A stretch of DNA of 64,000 nucleotides from Bacillota bacterium (GTDB taxonomy: Bacteria > Bacillota_I > Bacilli_A > RF39 > UBA660), in contig SVAQ01000004.1 of assembly GCA_015059305.1 (NCBI GenBank), forward strand, positions 37,664 to 101,663. The letters run 5' to 3'. The notes under the pieces were generated by a model that worked only from the letters and a program-made list of their open reading frames with translations, made no database searches and was not told where the DNA came from. Every line of letters begins with the position of its first letter. Within the stretch, counting starts at the first letter, position 1. This document shows positions 59,797 to 64,000 of the stretch, in pieces. Made by a program: the position numbers and the translations under genes.

Positions 59797-60915
59797 TTGA
59801 AAAGAGATAAAATTAAAACATATGCGTTTGAATTTTCATTAATTTTAATACTTTTTCTTGCACTCTTTGTGTCAAAAAGTATTAATAGAACTTTGTTGGC
59901 CATAATTTTGACTATTATTGCTATTATAATAACAAAATATATCAAAATTAAGAAAGTTGATTCTATTTATAAAAAACAAGTTGCTTGGTTAATGTTAGGA
60001 TTTTCTATAATTTACATTATTGTTTTTTATTTAATGGGACTTTATTTTGGATATTATAAATCTCCTACTCCATTTGGAATAACAACAATAAAAAAATTTA
60101 TAATACCATTCATGTTAATAATCTTATCTTCTGAAAGAATAAGAAAAATATTTATTATGGAAAAAGGTAAACTTTCTAAATTTCTAGTTTTTGTAATAAT
60201 GGTATTAATAGACTTAATTATTTATTCAGGTGTATATAATATTTCAAATTTAGAAGACATATTAACTATACTGGGATTTATTTTATTTTCCTCTATTGCT
60301 TGTAACTTATTATATAATTACATTGCTATTAGATTTTCTATCAAAGGAATAATAATATATAGATTAATAACGATTTTGTATGTTTACTTTATTCCTATTA
60401 TCCCAAATGTATACGTGTTCTTCCGTGCTTTCTTAAGAATGTTATATCCGTATATAATCTATTTAGTTTTAGAATATACATACTCAAAAACTAATTATGC
60501 AATAGAATATAAAGATAAGAAAAAATATGTCATAGGAATCAGTGTTGGTATGTTACTTACAACAATAATAATTGGATTAATTTCATGTCAATTTAAATTT
60601 GGAATACTTGTAATTGGCAGCGGTAGTATGACAGGAACCATTGATAAGGGGGATGTTATAATATATGAAAAATATGAAAACACAGACATAAATATTGACA
60701 ACATCATTATGTTCGAAAAAGATGGAAAAAAAATAATTCATAGAGTTGTAGATGCTCAATCAGTAAATAAAGGCACTAGATATTATACCAAAGGAGATGC
60801 AAATGAAAAAAACGATGATGGGTACATAACTGCTAGCGACATCAAAGGAACAATAAAATTTAAAATCAAATATATAGGATACCCTACTATTTGGATAAGA
60901 GACATATTTTTCTAA
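59797..60915 (+). CDS. SipW-like (archaeal/ER-type) signal peptidase I with long membrane N-terminus
   Basis: 372 residues, about twice the usual length. Six or more membrane helices fill the first 240 residues; then the S26B catalytic domain: VIGSGSMTGTIDKGDVII with the Ser nucleophile, KKIIHRVVDA with the His that replaces Lys in ER/SipW-type enzymes, and YTKGDANEKNDDG with the Asp. A last helix or amphipathic end (IKYIGYPTIWIRDIFF) follows. The start is TTG with no strong ribosome binding site; an in-frame stop lies just before it. Processes the SipW-type signal peptides of its neighbours (inferred). Confidence 0.85.
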   Translation: MKRDKIKTYAFEFSLILILFLALFVSKSINRTLLAIILTIIAIIITKYIKIKKVDSIYKKQVAWLMLGFSIIYIIVFYLMGLYFGYYKSPTPFGITTIKKFIIPFMLIILSSERIRKIFIMEKGKLSKFLVFVIMVLIDLIIYSGVYNISNLEDILTILGFILFSSIACNLLYNYIAIRFSIKGIIIYRLITILYVYFIPIIPNVYVFFRAFLRMLYPYIIYLVLEYTYSKTNYAIEYKDKKKYVIGISVGMLLTTIIIGLISCQFKFGILVIGSGSMTGTIDKGDVIIYEKYENTDINIDNIIMFEKDGKKIIHRVVDAQSVNKGTRYYTKGDANEKNDDGYITASDIKGTIKFKIKYIGYPTIWIRDIFF

Positions 60916-60941
60916 AAAATAAATAACAAAGGAGGTACACA

Positions 60942-62045
60942 ATGAAAAAAAAGCAAATTGATGAAATACTAGTTAATCAAGCTAAAAGAAAAAGCAAATT
61001 GTTTTTATTAATTTGTTATATTGCTATAAATTCTATTATGTGTATACTCTTTTTTATGCTTTTTGTAAAAGGTAATAAAAATTATTACGTTAAATATTAT
61101 GAATCAAATAATACTGATTATGTAGTTAATTTAAAAGAAAATGAATTCTTTGAAAAAGATTTTTTAACTGAAAATAATGAATATATTTCAACATTAATAG
61201 ATAATATTGTAACTAACTTTAAATATAATCTACAATTAGAAGAAGAAAATGTATCATATAAATATTCTTATAAAATCGAATCAAAAGTAAATGTAAAAAG
61301 AAAAAATGGCGGACATAATTTATATAATAAAAAAGAAACTTTATTAAATACCGTTGAAAAAATTACTAACCAAAACACTATTTCTATTAATGAAAAAATA
61401 ACAATAGATTACAACTATTACAATAATTTAATGAAAAAATTTGTAAGTATCTATTCACTTGAAGATATTGAAAGCACATTAAATATAAAAATGCACATTA
61501 AAATTATTGGTTCTTGTGAGAAGTTCGAAGAAAGCAACCGAAAAGAATCAACAATATCAATTAATATTCCATTAACTACTAAAGTTCTAAACATTGAAAT
61601 AATGGATGATTTAATAAACAATCAAAACAATTTAATTCAATGCAAAAAGATGTATGATAATGCTTACATGTTCTTAATAATCAGTATTTTATTTGCAGCT
61701 TTAGGATTATCTTTTATAGTTTATACAATTAATTTTATATTAAAAACAAGAACTGCTGAAAATATTTATGAAAAAGAATTAAAAAAGATTTTAAATAACT
61801 ATGGATCTTATATTCAAACAATAAATAACGACTTTAATTTTAAAACATATCAAATGTTAATAATTCATTCATTTAATGATATGTTAGAAATAAGAGATAC
61901 TATTGGACAACCAATTTTAATGAAAGAAAACGAAGAAAAAGACAGCGCCTATTTTATTATTCCAGGCGCCACAAAAATATTATATATTTATAGATTAAAA
62001 GTAACAGATATAAAAAAAGAATTAACTAAAAATTTAGAAAAATAA
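60942..62045 (+). CDS. DUF5305-like membrane protein of the SipW operon
   Basis: 367 residues. Membrane helix near 20-45 (LFLLICYIAINSIMCILFFMLFV), an outside domain of about 185 residues starting with the DUF5305-type YYVKYYESNNTDYVVNLKENEFF, a second helix near 245-270 (MFLIISILFAALGLSFIVYTI), and a cytoplasmic C-terminus of about 100 residues with DFNFKTYQMLIIHSFNDMLEIRD. DUF5305 proteins sit next to SipW-type peptidases in archaea and Firmicutes, function unknown. AAGGAGGTACACA precedes the ATG. Domain name by memory of the pattern. Confidence 0.75.
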   Translation: MKKKQIDEILVNQAKRKSKLFLLICYIAINSIMCILFFMLFVKGNKNYYVKYYESNNTDYVVNLKENEFFEKDFLTENNEYISTLIDNIVTNFKYNLQLEEENVSYKYSYKIESKVNVKRKNGGHNLYNKKETLLNTVEKITNQNTISINEKITIDYNYYNNLMKKFVSIYSLEDIESTLNIKMHIKIIGSCEKFEESNRKESTISINIPLTTKVLNIEIMDDLINNQNNLIQCKKMYDNAYMFLIISILFAALGLSFIVYTINFILKTRTAENIYEKELKKILNNYGSYIQTINNDFNFKTYQMLIIHSFNDMLEIRDTIGQPILMKENEEKDSAYFIIPGATKILYIYRLKVTDIKKELTKNLEK

Positions 62046-62073
62046 ATTATTTTCGTAATAAGGAGGTAAATAA

Positions 62074-63543
62074 ATGAAAAAAAAGCAAAAACATATTCTA
62101 CTTGCTTTAATCATATTATTAACCTCATTATTTATGGGAATTGGTTATGCGGCTTTTAATTCCGTAACATTAGACATTCGTTCTAAAGTTAGTCTTATGA
62201 GCGAAAAAAAGATTTTTATATCAAACGTTGAAGTTTATGAATATGCCAATGCAATAGCAACAATAAATCTTTATGATGGAACTTATTTAAGTAGTAGCAT
62301 TCAATTAGCAAATGATGAAAATACAGAAAATTCATTTGTAACTTTTGCAATAACAATCAAAAATAATTCACCATATAAATATGGTTATGTTGGCCCTACT
62401 CTAATCATCGGCGAAGATACATACGATAACGAAAATATAATTTTTGAAATAAGCAATATTGAAGAGAATGAAGAAATAGAAAGCGGCAGAAGTAAAACTT
62501 TCTTACTGACATTTAAATATAATAATACAGATAATATAAGTTCCAATGAATTAAATAGCAAACTAAATTTTAAATTTAAGAATTTATCAGGAATGAAATT
62601 AAACGAGTTAATACTAATGAATGAAGAATCTTATAACAGTGGACTTTATAGTTATAATGATAAATACTACTTTGGAGGAACGGATGTTAATAATTATATT
62701 TGGTTTAATTGTGAATCTGGCTATACTAGCGGAGAAGATAAATGTGAAAAATGGCGAATTGTATCAATTGAAAATGACGGAAGTATAAAAATAACAAAAG
62801 ATAATGTTGTTGAGTCTTCTCTAATAACTGAATTAGAAAATACAACAAACTTTTGGTTAAACGAAACAAAGAGTCAATGGGTACGAGATTCCAAAATTTT
62901 AGCTCAAGGAAAAGTAATATTCGACTACAAAAACCTAAGACCCAAAAATGATCTTTTGGAAAACGGTTACTGTATAATAGCAAGCAATGGATGTAATGCA
63001 TATAGTTCAAATCAAAATATGGTTGGAACATATCAAGGACTTAACGTTGATGAAGATAGTTTAATAAAAAAATATTTAGATAATGTATATTATATATATG
63101 GATTAACTGATATCGCTAAAGAACAAATCAAAGAATATAATTTATCAATTGGGTTAGTTAGTACCGGTTTAAATATAGAAACCATTTTAAAAGCAGAAAA
63201 AAGCATAATTACTAGCTCATATGTTGGTCTTTTAAACATATCAGATTATATATTTACTTCCAACGATAATAATTGTAAAAATGACTTTAACCGTTATTAT
63301 AATTCATCTTGTAAAAGTAATAATTGGATGTGGATTGATCAAAAACAATATATATTAATTAATGGAAAAAGTTTAGCTACTAATGATAGAAGGCAACAAA
63401 TATGGACCATAAGACAAGATGGAGCTATATATAGCCAAGATGCAACTAATGAATATTATTTAAGACCTGTTGTTGTATTAGATAAAACCAGAAAAGCTAT
63501 TGGAACAGGCAGACCTTCGGATGCATACATTATACTTTATTAA
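62074..63543 (+). CDS. Large SipW-substrate-type secreted protein
   Basis: 489 residues. SipW-type signal peptide (HILLALIILLTSLFMGIGYAAF). The first 150 mature residues are beta-rich, similar in kind to the 59180 product (VTFAITIKNNSPYKYGYVGPTLII, ESGRSKTFLLTFKYN). The C-terminal part, from about residue 195, has YYFGGTDVNNYIWFNCESGYTSGEDKCEKWRIVSIENDGSIKI, a W-R-I-V-x-I-x-x-D-G-S-I-x-I motif common in surface proteins of gut Bacilli, and ends with YYLRPVVVLDK. Seven Cys, probably disulfide-bonded. May cap or decorate a fibre of the first subunit. AAGGAGGTAAATAA precedes the ATG. Confidence 0.8.
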   Translation: MKKKQKHILLALIILLTSLFMGIGYAAFNSVTLDIRSKVSLMSEKKIFISNVEVYEYANAIATINLYDGTYLSSSIQLANDENTENSFVTFAITIKNNSPYKYGYVGPTLIIGEDTYDNENIIFEISNIEENEEIESGRSKTFLLTFKYNNTDNISSNELNSKLNFKFKNLSGMKLNELILMNEESYNSGLYSYNDKYYFGGTDVNNYIWFNCESGYTSGEDKCEKWRIVSIENDGSIKITKDNVVESSLITELENTTNFWLNETKSQWVRDSKILAQGKVIFDYKNLRPKNDLLENGYCIIASNGCNAYSSNQNMVGTYQGLNVDEDSLIKKYLDNVYYIYGLTDIAKEQIKEYNLSIGLVSTGLNIETILKAEKSIITSSYVGLLNISDYIFTSNDNNCKNDFNRYYNSSCKSNNWMWIDQKQYILINGKSLATNDRRQQIWTIRQDGAIYSQDATNEYYLRPVVVLDKTRKAIGTGRPSDAYIILY

Positions 63544-63551
63544 TAACAAAC

Positions 63552-63586
63552 AAAAAACAACAGAAGTAAACTTCCGTTGTTTTTTA
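63552..63586 (+). terminator. Terminator of the SipW-type operon
   Basis: Stem AACAACaGAAG/CTTCcGTTGTT with TAAA loop followed by six T. Confidence 0.9.
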
Positions 63587-63678
63587 TTATTCATGTTATT
63601 TTTCCTAAAGCCTTTATTTGACTAATTCGGTATTACCTCAATAAACTCTTCAGGGGGACCGCCATTTGCATATTCCTA

Positions 63679-63813
63679 TGTCTTAATTGGTGTTATAATC
63701 CTTTAATTGGTGCTATTTTGGTATAGTTTAGACCATTTATTCACTGTCTTTTATAGCTTGTCGGTTCCTATGTGGTTCCTGATATAAAAATCTACATTCA
63801 AAACGGTTCCTGA
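63679..63813. repeat. Short direct repeats, possible insertion sequence end
   Basis: Two copies of TTAATTGGTGYTAT (63684 and 63703) and three of GGTTCCT (63763, 63774, 63805; the last two as GGTTCCTGA) stand in tandem between the operon terminator and the cut gene at 63817. Serial short repeats beside a terminal gene are typical of some insertion sequence ends. The element cannot be named. Confidence 0.4.
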
Positions 63814-63816
63814 AAA

Positions 63817-64000
63817 TTATTTAGGGGATTTATCAGAAGAAAAAGTTTGCTTTCTCGACTTCGTTGATTTCCTTTTATTTTTAGTTTTGTTTTTATCATT
63901 TTTATATTCAATATACATTTCACTAAATATTACTTCAAGTCTTTCATACATTCCAGCTTCACCCTTAAAAATTTTCTTTATTTCTATGAACTTTTTTATT
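63817..64000 (-). CDS. C-terminus of a gene cut by the window edge, unidentified
   Basis: About 61 codons ending in a stop at 63817. The product ends GEAGMYERLEVIFSEM then a Lys/Asn/Arg/Ser-rich tail (KNDKNKTKNKRKSTKSRKQT). A basic tail next to short direct repeats would suit a transposase or a DNA-binding protein, but no family is recognisable from the part seen. The start is outside the window. Confidence 0.55.
   Translation of the reverse strand, partial: IKKFIEIKKIFKGEAGMYERLEVIFSEMYIEYKNDKNKTKNKRKSTKSRKQTFSSDKSPK

Noticed and set aside
1..64000. Possible use of TGA as tryptophan (Mycoplasma code)
   Set aside because: Tryptophans in conserved positions are TGG, and TGA serves as a normal stop, for example at the end of the genes at 24872 and 58302.
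1..64000. CRISPR array or cas genes
   Set aside because: No regularly spaced repeats of suitable length and no Cas-like protein were seen.

Overview
The window is AT-rich DNA from a low-GC Gram-positive bacterium. Gene content and order are those of Bacilli: secE-nusG, rlmB-sigH, gpsB with a class B RNase P RNA beside it, recU-ponA, cca-dnaD-nth, scpA-scpB, rodZ-pgsA, RNase J and RNase Y, and thrS behind a T-box. TGA is a stop and tryptophan is read from TGG, so the code is the standard bacterial one, not the Mycoplasma code. The many orphan families, the membrane-anchored XRE regulators and the SipW-type secretion operon fit an uncultivated gut Bacillus of the RF39/Erysipelotrichia kind; that placement is inference.

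Layout. 1-9 kb: end of an orphan protein with a Cys/His/Asp arrangement, an XRE regulator, nusG-secE, a solo Clp-type AAA+ ATPase, two members of one unnamed paralogous family (3.1-4.2 kb and 8.1-9.0 kb), a secreted protein, another membrane XRE regulator, and an rRNA methyltransferase/pseudouridine synthase pair. 9-20 kb: GH25 lysozyme lipoprotein, metallophosphoesterase, FAD/Rieske oxidoreductase, rhodanese lipoprotein, a LigD-like protein with PE and POL domains but no ligase, sigH-rlmB, a zinc alcohol dehydrogenase, lipoproteins and a radical SAM protein. 20-42 kb: mostly core housekeeping (slipin, thrS, rpoZ, pgsA, rodZ, rnpB, gpsB, recU, ponA, nth, dnaD, cca, scpA/B, rnjA, rny) with small orphans between them, including a CotD-like Cys/His-rich protein and a CheD-like protein. 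42-52 kb: HipA-like kinase, hemolysin III, two more membrane XRE regulators, an orphan two-gene operon, and a DUF4358/MBOAT/DHHW O-acylation operon.

52-64 kb is the most accessory part: a very AT-rich membrane protein, a decayed kinase-like gene, a RelE/HigB-type toxin with an XRE-metallopeptidase antitoxin and a perfect palindromic operator, a YitT transporter, a four-gene coiled-coil cluster with a G7 tract at one start codon, and a self-contained four-gene operon (SipW-substrate, SipW-like signal peptidase, DUF5305-like protein, second SipW-substrate). The right edge holds the end of an unidentified gene next to short direct repeats, possibly an insertion sequence end.

The best candidates for an undescribed system are (i) the SipW-type surface operon at 59.1-63.6 kb, (ii) the coiled-coil cluster at 56.9-58.8 kb with its possible phase-variable start, and (iii) the solo Clp-type ATPase with the divergent, apparently leaderless paralogous-family gene at 2.1-4.2 kb. 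Six tRNA genes (Asn, His, Thr, Ala, Leu, Met), each a singleton, and one RNase P RNA are present. I saw no CRISPR array and no rRNA.
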